Source of the DNA: Pisolithus tinctorius
Lineage: Eukaryota; Basidiomycota; Agaricomycetes; Boletales; Pisolithaceae
Direction: 5' to 3'
DNA length: 64,000 nucleotides
Assembly: GCA_024663395.1 (NCBI GenBank)
Contig: JANFAH010000003.1
Span: 1,860,001 to 1,924,000, forward strand
Shown: piece by piece, positions 36,575-47,515 of the stretch
Position numbering within the stretch: the first letter of the stretch is position 1
Layout: every line of letters starts with the position of its first letter
Position numbers and translations under genes: made by a program
The notes under the pieces: model-generated
Database searches by the model: none
What the model saw: only the letters and a program-made list of their open reading frames with translations
Told to the model about the DNA's origin: nothing

Positions 36575-36750
36575 CAAAATAACACGATGAATCTTACATA
36601 ACTAAAGAATGCCATGCGGAGTGACTCCAATTTTAATAGGCTTGTTTCATTACCAAGGTCTACCTAAGCTACCTATACGGCTTTGACATCATGCACCTCC
36701 ATGCTATCATTGACTGGTTATAACAAGCCCTTGTATATCTCATTTTTGAG

Positions 36751-39700
36751 TCACGGTCTAGTTGCAGAAAGGGACGACTGTTCGCTGGCAGTTCTGAGAA
36801 CGAGGATCAACCGCATGGCATCCCGATATTCACAAAGAACTGCTTGGTAGTTTAAATTCGATTGCGTCTTCACCGCTGGGTCATGTGATTCTTGCAGTTC
36901 CACGTTGCTGAGGAGCTTATGTATCGGATAAGGAAGAATAATCCAGCACACAGAAGATTGCAAAACTCACTGGCAGTAGGGTGTTCGCACTTTGTGACAT
37001 TCTATGTCTCGATGGTTCGCCGGACTCAGAGGTTGCCAAGTGCTCTAGTGTCTCGCACAACGCCACGGTCTTCGGGCTTGCTCTTACATAACTTCCTGAG
37101 AAGTCGTCAAACGAACATTGCAATCTACACCAACAGCCCGCTCACTAGTATCATCATCAATATGATTCACCAGAAATAAAAGGGCATCACATATCGTAGG
37201 ACCGACAGCGAGAGCCAAAGGTTCATCCTCGGATTGGTAGGGATGTGCTTTCATCAGCAGCAAGGTGTCGGATAGGTACTCCCATGTGCCCAGGTACCAG
37301 CACGGCTCAAGTAATGGTGCAGACATGATATAGACGGAGACCGCCGCTGAGTTAGATCAGTGTTTCACGGCGATCATTCTACCGTCATCGGTGCTTACAA
37401 GCAACGACCAGACTTCTTGTCTCTGAACTTATGTGCCTCATCATCTCCACGTCCAAGACTTGGGACGATTGGCTGTTGTTGTAGCCGGGACAGCGTTGAC
37501 GGATGATTGTTGCAAAGGTCAAAAACGTTTCATGAAGGAGCGTCCTCTCCCCTGACGAGGTGACGAGTAAGAACTTGCCGACACTCTCGGCAACACGAAC
37601 GGAGGATTGTTCGTCGAGAGCATCGACATCTTTTGAGATGATGATCGAAAGAAACTGCATTAGCTGTTGCGTCTGAAGCAGTCGGTTTTGCTCAACGGGT
37701 ATCTGGGTCAGAGATCTATAACAATTTGCATGGCCGTAGAATTGGTAAGATCTACTCACACACCCACTGCCGCATTAGCTAATGGACAGTAAGCACTTAT
37801 GTCGACCCTAAGTGATAAGGCATACCTTCGTCGATGATAGTCTGGAGAGGTATACTGGAGTCGCCGCGAATGAGTTTCCACACCTCGCAAACGCAAGAAG
37901 CATGCATAAAGGACAGGCTCTGAATAACGAGATTATTGACTTTGGGGTGTCAGATCAGCTGGGTTGCTTTGAGGTTCTTTTTACTACTCACCTACACTGC
38001 CTTGTTCCATTCGACACAGCTGTAAAGCGAGGACTAATAGGGCCTTGCAGTAACCAATTGAATGATGTGCACCACAGTTGCCAGTGACGATGGATTGTCT
38101 CACGAGGAGACATGTTTCATGAAGAACATCCATCACTAGTGGTAGTGAACCCGTAGGAGACGAGCTTGCAGAAAGCATGATGGTACACCTTGTGAGTAGT
38201 TCCTATGCCAGGAACAATTAACATCCCCTGGAGGGCACGCCCACTTGGATCCTCACCACCAGAACTGTCATCACAACATGTTGGTAATGACTGTGGGACC
38301 CGCTACCCTGGCTGGACAAAATGGCTCCAAATACGTTTGACTCCTCCCCATGATGGCATAAATAAGTCGTCGCCTTGCTTACGCGGTCAGAGTTTTTTTT
38401 TTTAAAAAAAAGAAAAGAAAAGAAAAAGAGAAGACACACGAGATGAATGAATATGTCTGCGCGAGGACTTTGGCATCCTGCCCAAACACCTAAGCACCAT
38501 AAAGGAACCACCCCAAAACGGACGAGCATGCTTGAGGCGGCATTCAACTCTTCCAAGGGACAGAAAATTGTAGGGAGTGTGAACTCATCCTTGTCCATGA
38601 CGAAGTTCAGTAAGCGGATAATCGCGCTGTTGGTTTGAGGGCGGAAAGGTGTTACGGAATGCGTTTCAGTATCTGTTCGCAAGGACATGCTCGTAACCTG
38701 TATGGGAATGAGAGGCGAGTGATCGTCACCTAGAAGGTGGTAATATCGGACTCACAGCGAGTAAAGTAAGAACCATGGCATGTACGAGGCGCTCTTGCTC
38801 AACAAGGGACTGATAGCCTTGACCAGCGACTGCCATCGGTTCGAGCGTTTGGCGGTCGATAGACAAGATATGTTCCATCAACGCAGTTGGCAGTGATTGC
38901 GGGCTTCATTTGCACTTCCAATTTCGTGAAAGAAAAATTTTCATTTCCACCACTTACAAGAAATCACGGCCCACGTTCGTCCCAGAGATGCGAGGATAGA
39001 GCACGTACGATCCGAACAACAGTTGTACTGCCAACCGTTTTGCCGCGGGCGACGTGCGATCAGATGTCAGTAGGGACGGCACCAGATCCCAATTATCTTG
39101 CTGCTGTATCAGAAGAAAAAAACTACATGCGTGAAGCAGCCGAAATACCAGCCAGCTGCGTAGCAGCTTTCAGTCTGCCTTCCCGTTGACGAACCACGAG
39201 GACGTTGGCGAGGGTTTCTTCCGAAGAGAACACGCGGAAGTCCGTTGCAACCAGTGCAGAAAGATCTCCCAACTTTGTCAGGATAATATCGACCCAGCAA
39301 ACTGTGGTGGGAACTGCAAACCCCGGCCTCAGGTCTTTGGCAGCTATGGTACGAAAGAGCCGACGGTACTGAAATAAAAGCCTGAGGAAAGAGGGGGGCA
39401 CTGCATACTTCAGCAGGAAGCGGAAGCGGCTAACAAACGAGACTGTGACACCTACACAAGCACGATACATCCTTGAGGGCCATGGTCCGGTCTTGATCTG
39501 AGAGAGTTGACTGCGGCAATAGGAACATATCTATGAAGCGCACCATGGTGGTGACGCATTCTTGAACGACCCCATGCAAAGAATCATCCTAAGGGCCATT
39601 GAGGAAACTGCTAGGAGTAGTTACGCTAAAACATGCCTCTCGTAGCACGCCAAAGTCGAGTGTTGCCAGTGTGCTCGTGGCCCAATTTACAGATTTAGGA

Positions 39701-39813
39701 GCGACATTGGCCTGACAAGGTTTCGAACCACACGCCTGGGCAAATACAGTAGAAAAGCTGAAGGTGTCAGTGAGGGAAGGCTCTGGCTCGGATTCCGTGT
39801 CGCTGTCGGACAT
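36751..39813 (-). CDS. large helical (ARM/HEAT-like) protein, unrecognised, many small exons
   Basis: At least nine exons on the minus strand look like one gene. The start MSDSDTESEPEPSLTDTF at 39813 is followed by exons reading VVQECVTTMVRFIDMFLL, LLKYAVPPSFLRLLFQYR, DLVPSLLTSDRTSPAAKRL, ALMEHILSIDRQTLEPMA, IIRLLNFVMDKDEFTLP, VMDVLHETCLLVRQSI, VWKLIRGDSSIPLQTIID, VAESVGKFLLVTSSGERTLL, TWEYLSDTLLLMKAHP and a final QAVLCEYRDAMRLILVL. The amphipathic helix pattern suggests stacked ARM/HEAT repeats, as in karyopherins or symplekin-like proteins, but I cannot name the family. Several introns are clear GT-AG sites (for example after LLFGSYVLYPRI...RDFL). One between about 38180 and 38470 is much longer than the local norm and carries a T11-A8 tract. 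Exact exon ends in 37.0-38.2 kb are unresolved. Confidence 0.6.
38393..38411. repeat. T11-A8 homopolymer junction
   Basis: Eleven T directly followed by eight A, then AAAAG-type repeats to about 38430. It lies in an apparent long intron of the helical-protein gene, and read on the minus strand gives a C/T-rich tract followed by T8-A11. Confidence 0.9.
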
Positions 39814-39886
39814 GCCGGGTCTTGCTGGTCAGGTTGGCTTGATCAGAGCTTATATGCTCCTTAACTTGGCGCATACATTCACCACA

Positions 39887-40849
39887 TCACAAGCCCCGAA
39901 TTGATTTCAACAAAGTAGTAATGCTCGTCTTACACTCCAGTTGCTCCTCGTTGTCTGAAAATATAGACTGGAACACCTGGTTCGACTCCTCTGTCTATGT
40001 GAGGGGAAAGAAAAAAAAATCAGACACGCATGAGCACTCGCCAACCATACACGCACCTCTCCATCGCAGAATTCGACAGCCTGCCACGGCTCGTCCTCCA
40101 CGGCCCGAATTGCCAGCAACATCTCACGTCGGATAGCAGACATTCCACCTTGCATATTGCTGTTCCTGTCCTCGACTAATTTACGGGCCGACACCTGCAC
40201 TTCCTTTCCCTCAGCAAGCTTCTTCTCTTTCTTCGGGGCTGTCACTACAGGCGCGGGCTCATCTGGATCCGGAGGGTAGTCATCTGAATCCGAATCCGAG
40301 CCAGCCCCCCCTCTTGACCGCCCACTCTTACGTGAGGTGAGGTCTAAATACGTTAACGTCGGGCGAAACTGGTGGGTTTCGCTGACCGGAACAAGGTGCA
40401 AGCGATCTAAGAAACGGGATAAGCAATAAAGAAGGGCAATACGGTCACACAGCCCTACCATTATGAATGACTCCTAGCATGTACACCTCCTGCTGGGGTA
40501 TCTGTTCACTTTGCAGTCGAACTTCGGTTAGTCGTGGTTCCTCCCCTTCGCTCTGTTTAGTGCTACTGCTGTCTTGATTCTTCTCCCTGTCATCCTCAGT
40601 GCGCGCAACTCCAAACTGCTTGCTCTTATCTTGATTCCAAATCTCCGGTCGCGTATCTACCGGAATGTGGATCTCTAGTTTGCGGGCCATAGGCTTGATA
40701 CGTGCGCGGATCCGTTTTCCGCTGAGAGCTGCAGACGGCGGTGTCTGCAGCGGTCGAGTAAGTAGCGGAAACTGGTGAACGTGTACATCCGGACTCAAAA
40801 TGTCCGAGTAGTGAATAGGGAAGACGCTAACAATCTCGTCCTCCTCCAT
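39887..40849 (-). CDS. RPC37: RNA polymerase III subunit RPC5 (Rpc37, Sin-like)
   Basis: Subunit of the Pol III TFIIF-like Rpc37-Rpc53 pair, needed for tRNA and 5S termination and re-initiation. The start MEEDEIVSVFPIHYSD is typical, followed by HVHQFPLLTRPLQTPP, RARIKPMARKLEIHIPVDTRP, VYMLGVIHN and, after a GT-AG intron, DRLHLVPVSETHQFRPTLTYLD, KEVQVSARK and AIRREMLLAIRAVEDEPWQ. A second GT-AG intron with a strong T-rich tract leads to the final exon, SNQVFQSIFSDNEEQLEC, ending SIRGL at 39887. Both joins are in phase. Head to head with adenylate kinase 6, with 296 bp between start codons. Confidence 0.9.
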
Positions 40850-41145
40850 GGTGAGATCGAAGAGAATGCACCCCGTGGGAATCTTATCTCTAACAAGTTA
40901 TCTCATACGCTGAGGTGTGCATCGCGGTACCCAGTCAGTTCGATAGCTACACGCGTTACTACTGTGCATTGCATTCTGATGTGGGTTGTGATCTGACTCT
41001 TTGTTGACGTCTGCTAAGATTCATGATGGGGAATGAGTGGACTTCCCGTTATCGCGTACATAGGAAGATCCTGGATTTAGGCTCCCTTGAATAAAATCTA
41101 CCAGTTCCCATTATTACTTTTCATTCCAAACACTGCATCAACACG

Positions 41146-41802
41146 ATGGCTTCCAGTCGCTCTTCCCCCAACATTATTATCACTGGAACGCCGGGAACGG
41201 GTAAATCGACGCATGCACAACTGCTTGCACAGGAATCACCGATCCCCCTGAAGCATATCAACGTCGGGGAAATGGTGAAGGACCGAGGATTGCATGAAAG
41301 CTTTGACGAAGAATGGCAATCATATACCGTGGACGAAGACAAAGCAAGTCTAACATGATGCCATCGACAATTTTGTTGACACATTTCCGCAGCTCCTTGA
41401 CGAGTTAGAACCACTCGCCGATCGAGGCGGATTAATTCTCGATTGGCACACTTGCGACATATTCCCAGAACGGTGGATCGACCTCGTTATCGTGCTCCGT
41501 TGTAAACATACTCTCGTCTGGGAAAGACTAGAAAAGCGGCATGTTTTGTCATTCATCCTCGTTGACCAGTCTGTCTCATATTTGTTAGAGATTATCCGTT
41601 GAAAAAAATCCAAGAAAATAACGAAGCAGAGATTATGGGTGTCGTATCCGACGAGGCCAGAGAATCTTATCAGTCAAAGATTGTCGTGGAACTCACAAGT
41701 GAATCTATGGAAGATCTTCAAGAGAATGTCTCGCGGATGGTGGAATGGATTAGCAATTGGCTTGACAATAACGCCAAGCAACACAACGGGACCCAAAGCT
41801 AG
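41146..41802 (+). CDS. FAP7: adenylate kinase isoenzyme 6 (Fap7)
   Basis: Nuclear/nucleolar P-loop NMP kinase with ATPase activity, needed for 20S pre-rRNA cleavage in small-subunit biogenesis. The Walker A GTPGTGKST covers residues 14-22, followed by INVGEMVKDRGLHESFD, DELEPLADRGGLILDWHTCDIFPERW and a C-terminal SDEARESY, ENVSRMVEWI. Three exons (41146-41343, 41393-41538, 41589-41802) give 185 residues, a normal length. Both introns begin with GC: gcaagt at 41344 and gcatgt at 41539. Only these ends restore YTVDEDKLLDELE and LEKRDYPLKK. Confidence 0.93.
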
Positions 41803-42080
41803 GTCGCGTCGGGACGCATGCACAGGGTCATTCTAGTATTCCTTCGGCCCAAATGCGAGTATTTGACCCGAATTCCCAATGGTTATCGTCGCTAGGGGTG
41901 TAGGGTTGGAATTTTAAAAAAACGTCGCTCGGTACATTATTAGGCTTGCGAGCACTTCCAATACTATGTAGCAAACTAGTGGACTTGGAAGTAGGAGTGG
42001 CTGGAGACACAACACTTGGCCTCGATGTTTTGACGCTCACTACCAAGCACTACCACCTAGCGGGCTTGCCTGTGGCATTA

Positions 42081-43315
42081 ATGACGGCTGAGCCCTCCGA
42101 GACACACAGCAACTCACCCCCTGGAAAGGCACCTCTTTACGAGGCCAGTACGCAATTCAAAAGCTGGAGGTACTCTCCAAAGCGACTTCGACACGTCCGA
42201 CAGACGCTTAATGCCGCTGCAGTCGCAGCAATCCGCAAAACCCTGGAGGCTGACGAGGTGCGTCGTCTTCAGAGTTTCTTGAGGAAAGGCATGTGTTCGC
42301 TAAACGATCTCAGCCAGGATCGTCAACCTCTGTCTCGTTCTTGCAGCCCGACGATGAGTTGCTGCTCGTAAAGCTCTACACTACTAAGATCCCTCAGTTA
42401 TGTGGCCACTTCCGCTTCCCTGAAGAGGTGGAAGCCACTGCCATAAGTTACTTGAAACGATTCTACCTCAAGAACACAGTTATGGATTGGCATCCAAAGA
42501 ACGTCATGTAAGTGCGCATCGCCGGTCTCGTGCAAACTCTAATGCATCTGCACGAACAGGCTCACGGCACTCTTCCTAGCTACGAAAACGACAAACAATC
42601 CAATATCTTTGGACTCTTATACTTCCAATATCCCGAAAACTTCCCAGTCCGATGTTCTGGATTTGGAGTTTTTGGTTGCGCAGAGTCTCAACTTCGAGTT
42701 TGCGGTGTGGCACGCTCACCGAGCACTTTGGGGTCTGTGGCTTGATCTCCAGGTACTTTTTCGATCGTTTTCTAACTTGGTTCGCCGCCTCACTCTTCGC
42801 AGAGCCTTCCTGATGTTACCGAGAGCCTCCGCCCCCTGGAGGTGTATGAGACCGCTCTCAAACATGTCCGCGTGTCACGTTTTACGGATGCGGAGCTTAT
42901 CTATGCCCCGTCACAGATAGCTCTTGCTGCTCTATCACTCGTCTCCCCATTTTTGTGTCAAAAGTGGTTGGATTCGAAAATGCCCTCAGATCCTATCGCT
43001 GCAGAATCGCACCGGCAGATCTTAGAGCAGACCAACAGCGAAATTGAGAACATGATAATGCAGCATGGACAACCGCCTGACGTAGAAGCCGCTCGCGAAG
43101 TTGATCGTCGCCTTAAGCTGTGCAAGAATCCTGAAAAGGTGGTCGGAAGCAAGGCGTACCTTACTCGGCGAGCGGAGGAAGAGCGTCGCGCAGAGGAGAA
43201 ACGGAATAAAAAAGCACAGGACATACGTAAAACTTCTGAGGGAGAGGATCCTTTTGGAAGTCAACTCGCCGGGTCACAGGAGTCCCAAAGCGTGGATGAC
43301 GACGACGACGATTGA
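42081..43315 (+). CDS. CCL1: cyclin H (TFIIH/CAK cyclin)
   Basis: Regulatory subunit of the CAK module of TFIIH, which phosphorylates the Pol II C-terminal domain. Four exons (42081-42257, 42347-42507, 42560-42752, 42803-43315) give 347 residues. Diagnostic text: YEASTQFKSWRYSPKRL, LLVKLYTTKIPQLCGHFRFP, AISYLKRFYLKNTVMDWHP, VMLTALFLATKT and LEFLVAQSLNFEFAVWHAHR, then a second cyclin fold with AAIAPSQIALAALSLV-like text and an acidic D-rich end. All introns are GT-AG. A leucine-valine rich upstream frame from 41946 is in phase but has no ATG before 42081 other than one at 41946 (start MRALPILCS); the usual cyclin H start is 42081. Confidence 0.92.
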
Positions 43316-43630
43316 AATCCGTTTATATTTCTGTTTAGACCACATTTCTCTACAGGAGCTACATAGACATGGGGCTTGTAGATATGTCGTCCATAAGATT
43401 GAAAGATAAATTCTCAAACGACACAAGGGCTCGATGAGAAGTGTATATTTATACAAAGGACATCGTTGTTGGCTGCACATTGACCTCACCGACCGTGGCT
43501 TCAGAAGTGGGCCGGTGAGGCTTCGATAGAGCCAGATTACAGATAGGCTCATCTTGGGGGATCGCACTGCATTGGAGACATTCACGGACGGATCTGTCTT
43601 TCCTGGAAACTCGTAATACAAGGATCACTA

Positions 43631-44140
43631 TCAGAAGCCTGTGACTGGTGAATATTTGTCTGGCTGGCGAGAGAAATGGAACATACAGCAATTACAGTCG
43701 AAGGGACACAGCGGTGTGTCTTTGGAGGTGTAATTAGACGGCTCACAGGAAATTGAATGGGCGCACCTCCACCCTCGTTGCCGATGCCGAGTTCGTCTTC
43801 CTTGTAAATGTTGTACCCTTCTTCGGTTTTCTGACCTGAGGGTGGCAGGTTGGTTATCGTTGGATATGTGCGCTGAGCAAACTACCCACGAGAACCAGTC
43901 CCTCTTGAGTCCTTGAAGCGATCGTCGTCATGTTGGGGTCGTTGGGTAGACGAGCTTTTTTTTGATTGCCCGTCGATTTTTTGGCGTTTTTTTTGGGTGA
44001 TGGCGAGAAGAAGACGAGTCAACGACAGTCTCGGGGTTAGAGCGTTTGCTCGAGGATTGCTTGGCTTTCTTCTTTGTTTTGGAAGCCGTCGCCTGTGGCT
44101 TGGCTGCAAAAATCTCGTCTATTTCTGAGGAGGCAGGCAT
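43631..44140 (-). CDS. DUF1764 small protein
   Basis: Eukaryote-wide small basic protein of unknown function. The start MPASSEIDEIFAAKP matches the family's SEIDDIF box. Next are a Lys-rich stretch, DDDRFKDSRGTGSRQKTEEG, YKEDELGIGNEGGD and the signature TPLCPFDCNCCF at the end. Five exons in phase: 44140-44016, 43954-43890, 43835-43767, 43719-43687 and 43638-43631, giving 99 residues. The first intron (61 nt) contains two A8 runs; leaving it in would shift the frame and lose the DSRGTG box. The last coding exon is only GCTTCTGA. The start is 93 bp from that of SWI1 on the other strand. Confidence 0.82.
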
Positions 44141-44233
44141 GGAGAGTGAGTGTGACAGGGTGTAACGGCGTGACACCTGGCGTCGACGCTCAGCTTGTCC
44201 CCCCCAGAGTGGCCGTCCTCGACGAGAGTGCCG

Positions 44234-47200
44234 ATGTTGTAAGTACACTCGCTTGACTGGCTGGCGTGTCTGCCTGACTCAACCGTTGCCCCCCCCCCGC
44301 CAGACCCCAGTCTCCCCACCAGCTGCGGCCCCACAACCCACAGAACCCGCTCCCACCCACAGCCACCCCATTCCTGCCCCAGAACCCCTCTTTCGATCCA
44401 TCATCGCTATTCAATCTCGACCAGACGTCCACCAACCTCCGCGGTCATCAGATTAATAACAATAATGTAACACCCAATGGGCGCCAGCTACCTCCATCAT
44501 CCTCGGCTTCATTCCGCCCAGGAATGCCGTTCACCCCCACAGTCTCGCTTCCCGGCCATTCAGCTATGCAACCATCCGGTTACCCTTCTTACCCCAGCCC
44601 TTCCCTCCAGTCTGCGCCCTCCTCGTTCGACCCTGCTGCACAGCTAAACCTGCCTTCCCGTCAACCTCCAAATCCAGCGCATGTCAAGCCCAAACAGCGC
44701 TTCCTCACCGGCCTAGCCAACTTTCACATCTCCCGTGGTCATCCCCTGCCCCCTGCATTGACCGGTTTCCCTTACCCACCCAATTACGACCCTGCCAGCT
44801 CGCCCTGGAAAAACCTTGACTGCCCTCCAGGAGAGATCGGCATCTTTCGATTGGGTGGTAAGGATGTCGACTTGTTGAAGCTATGGCACGTCGTCTTGCA
44901 AGGCGGTGGTTTTGCCAAGGTATTTGCTCCGTTTAGTCCTTCGTTGTATCGTAAGACGATCCCAAAAAACTAGGTCACGCAACAAAACGGCTGGCCTCAA
45001 ATCGCTCGCCATTTCGATCTACTTGACAGTCCTCCCGGGATGCCCTCCGCCAATCAGCATCCTCCCGCGGTAGTCCTTGCTCGTTATTATCAAATCCTCC
45101 TCCTCCCCTTCGAAGAGGTTTTGACGCGTAGCGCTCAAGAGGGTAACAGAAAGCCAACGGTCGCTCCAGGTCGGCCAGCCGGTGAAATGCAAAACAGCGT
45201 CTCCAATATCCCTCCCCCTCCGGGGACGGCTTCGCAAATCGGGAGCATTACCCCTTCTCACAGCGTCACCGTCCCCATAGACCAGCCTACTATCTCCGGC
45301 AGCCAAACCCGTCCCAGCGGAAGCCCACCAGGTCCTCCATCCCAACCGCTGCCACAGAGCCCGTGCCCTCCTCAAGCGCCACCCGGATCAAATTCTTCAG
45401 GGTCGTTTGGGTTATCAGAAGCTTTAGCTGGCAATTCGTTGTCCCAACCTTTGGGTGGCACAACCCTCGCCCAATTACCTACCGGTACGGCAAATGATCA
45501 CCAAGATCAAGATCTTTCGGGTTTGAAGCGGAAGCTGGAAGCGGACGAGGTTGACGGTAAGCGAGCAAAGTTAAAAACAGGTGAGACTGGCCCATTGACG
45601 TGGTTCGCGTACGTAATAACCTTGGAACAACGATAAGGAGGGACAGAAATGGCGGACCCAGTGAGCGCTTATTCTCTCTTTTCCATCCAACGCATTCACC
45701 GCTCGTGTAGCTACCTTCGTCAGCTCTCTCGATGGACCGACCATCAACTTCTTCTGCCCCGCCTACGACCTCAAGTGCACCGCGTTCACGCTCACAGTTG
45801 CTGAGAACCAAAGTCGAATATATACCTCTGGCTCGTGAGGTGGACACCTATGGAGGCCGAGATCTCAATCTACTAGATGAGGAGTACCACAGAGCACAGC
45901 GGCGGGCAATAAGGGACATCAATGAATGGGGAACTGTGGACATCGAGGCACTCACGATGTCTATCCGGTCACGCCTGACGGTCGAGTTGTCGTATGCTCT
46001 AACGACCCTGACGCTTCTGTCGACAATGAAGGGGCCTACGCCCGGCTCTGGTTTCCCGATCGCCCAATGCACTGATTTGCTGGAGGAAGTGCTGGATCTT
46101 TTAGAAGATGAAGCGTTTGACGGCGTTACTGATGTGCAACAACATCTACTAGCTGACGATACCCGTATACCACGTCATCGTGAATTGGTGACATTGGTGC
46201 ACGACGCAGAGTCACTGCCCTTTGCTGGGCTCAAGGGTGGACAGATATTGGGCGAAAAAGAACAAGACCCGCGACATCGTCCGGGAACTATCGTGCTAAC
46301 CGTCACCAATATTATCCGGAATTTATCCGTTATCCCGGACAATGTGCAATTTCTCGCGAAGCACGAGCGCATGCTAGAGCTTGTGTTACGAGTCAGCGGT
46401 ATCGTCGTTCCTGGGGACGGTGGACTACCACGGTCAGCCTCACCATTCCTCACGCTCTCAGAGGTGCTTCAAGTTCGCAAGGATGCCATCCACATTCTCA
46501 GTAATGTGGCCCCCATGATTGTCTTCCCCTTGGACTCCCCGCCGTCTGATTCCACAGCCCGGACTGTTGCTCGAGTATTCGAGCTGGTGGCATCCATCAT
46601 CGTGGAACCTATAGATGCAGTGCCCCCTACGCAGACACTCAAGCTAAGCGGCGTTCCGTTTCCGAACTGCCGTCCTCCATCCCTTCCTGATCTCACTCTT
46701 GACGTTTTTACTCGCATCGCCCATCTAGACCAAAACCGCCAAGTATTTTCTAGAGTCATACCCCAGGAGTGGATATGGCGCTTATTGGAAAGCTTGGTCC
46801 GCCGTCTTCCAGTTTCTGATTCCGATTTTGCCTTCCTCTCGCGGGAACCATGGTTATCATACCTAGAGAAGGCCACAATGGCAATTTATGCCATTTCTTT
46901 CCTATCTCCACCGGAATTGAAGAAGCGAATCAAATGCGATAGGTCGTTGCGATTCTCACAAGTTATGATCCGAATGGTCCAGCGACTCCTTACGACCAGT
47001 TCTGTGCCCGAAGCTCGCACCTGGTTCATGGTCACTGCACGAAGAGCCATCGAGGCGATGAAAGTTGTCGACGATGGGGAGGACGCGTTTGACACGTCGC
47101 AATCTACTCAACCAACCTTGGCGTTTGGGATGGGTTTCGGGGAGACGGGCGAGATGGTAGTGGAGAAGGGAACCGGGATGTTGGCTGGTCGACGTGACGT

Positions 47201-47279
47201 TGCATGGGACCTGCTTATGCAGCGAGATTTGGATCCGGTGTTGTTTGGAGAGCTGGAGAGCCTGATGAGAGTAGACTGA
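44234..47279 (+). CDS. SWI1: SWI/SNF subunit SWI1 (ARID protein)
   Basis: Five exons: 44234-44238, 44304-44919, 44974-45580, 45638-45660 and 45711-47279, giving 939 residues in phase. Exon 1 carries only ATGTT of the coding sequence; splicing gives MLPQSPHQLRPHNPQNPLPP. The ARID domain is around residues 130-225: RFLTGLANFHISRGHPLPP, YPPNYDPASSPWKN, FRLGGKDVDLLKLWHVVL, GFAKVTQQNGWPQIAR, ARYYQILLLPFEE. Exon 4 is 23 nt and is needed to keep phase into the C-terminal helical domain (YGGRDLNLLDEEYHRA, TVTNIIRNLSVIPDNV, MRVD end), which resembles the ARID1 C-terminal ARM fold. A DNA-binding and scaffold subunit of the SWI/SNF remodeller in the nucleus. The intron 1 acceptor follows a C10 run at 44289-44298. 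Confidence 0.9.
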
Positions 47280-47515
47280 GTCCATGATCGCGAGCTCCGG
47301 TCCCATCATTTGCTCATACCTTGTGCACGGGATATCTGGTGCCCCGCATGAAAACTTTGGCTTCTTATTACTTTTGTACCTACGTTAAATGATTTACGCT
47401 AAGATAATCCGGTGTCCACTGCTGCGTTCACTTGCGTCGGAAATGGCGATCACCATCAGCATCCACGCGTTTCCACCGCAGTTTGCACTTCGAACTCCTC
47501 AGCAGCCTGCGTGCC

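Noticed and set aside
43890..44015. A frameshift in the DUF1764 gene at an A8 run
   Set aside because: A GT-AG intron of 61 nt (44015-43955) removes both A8 runs and restores the frame, giving exactly 99 codons plus stop, so no frameshift is needed.
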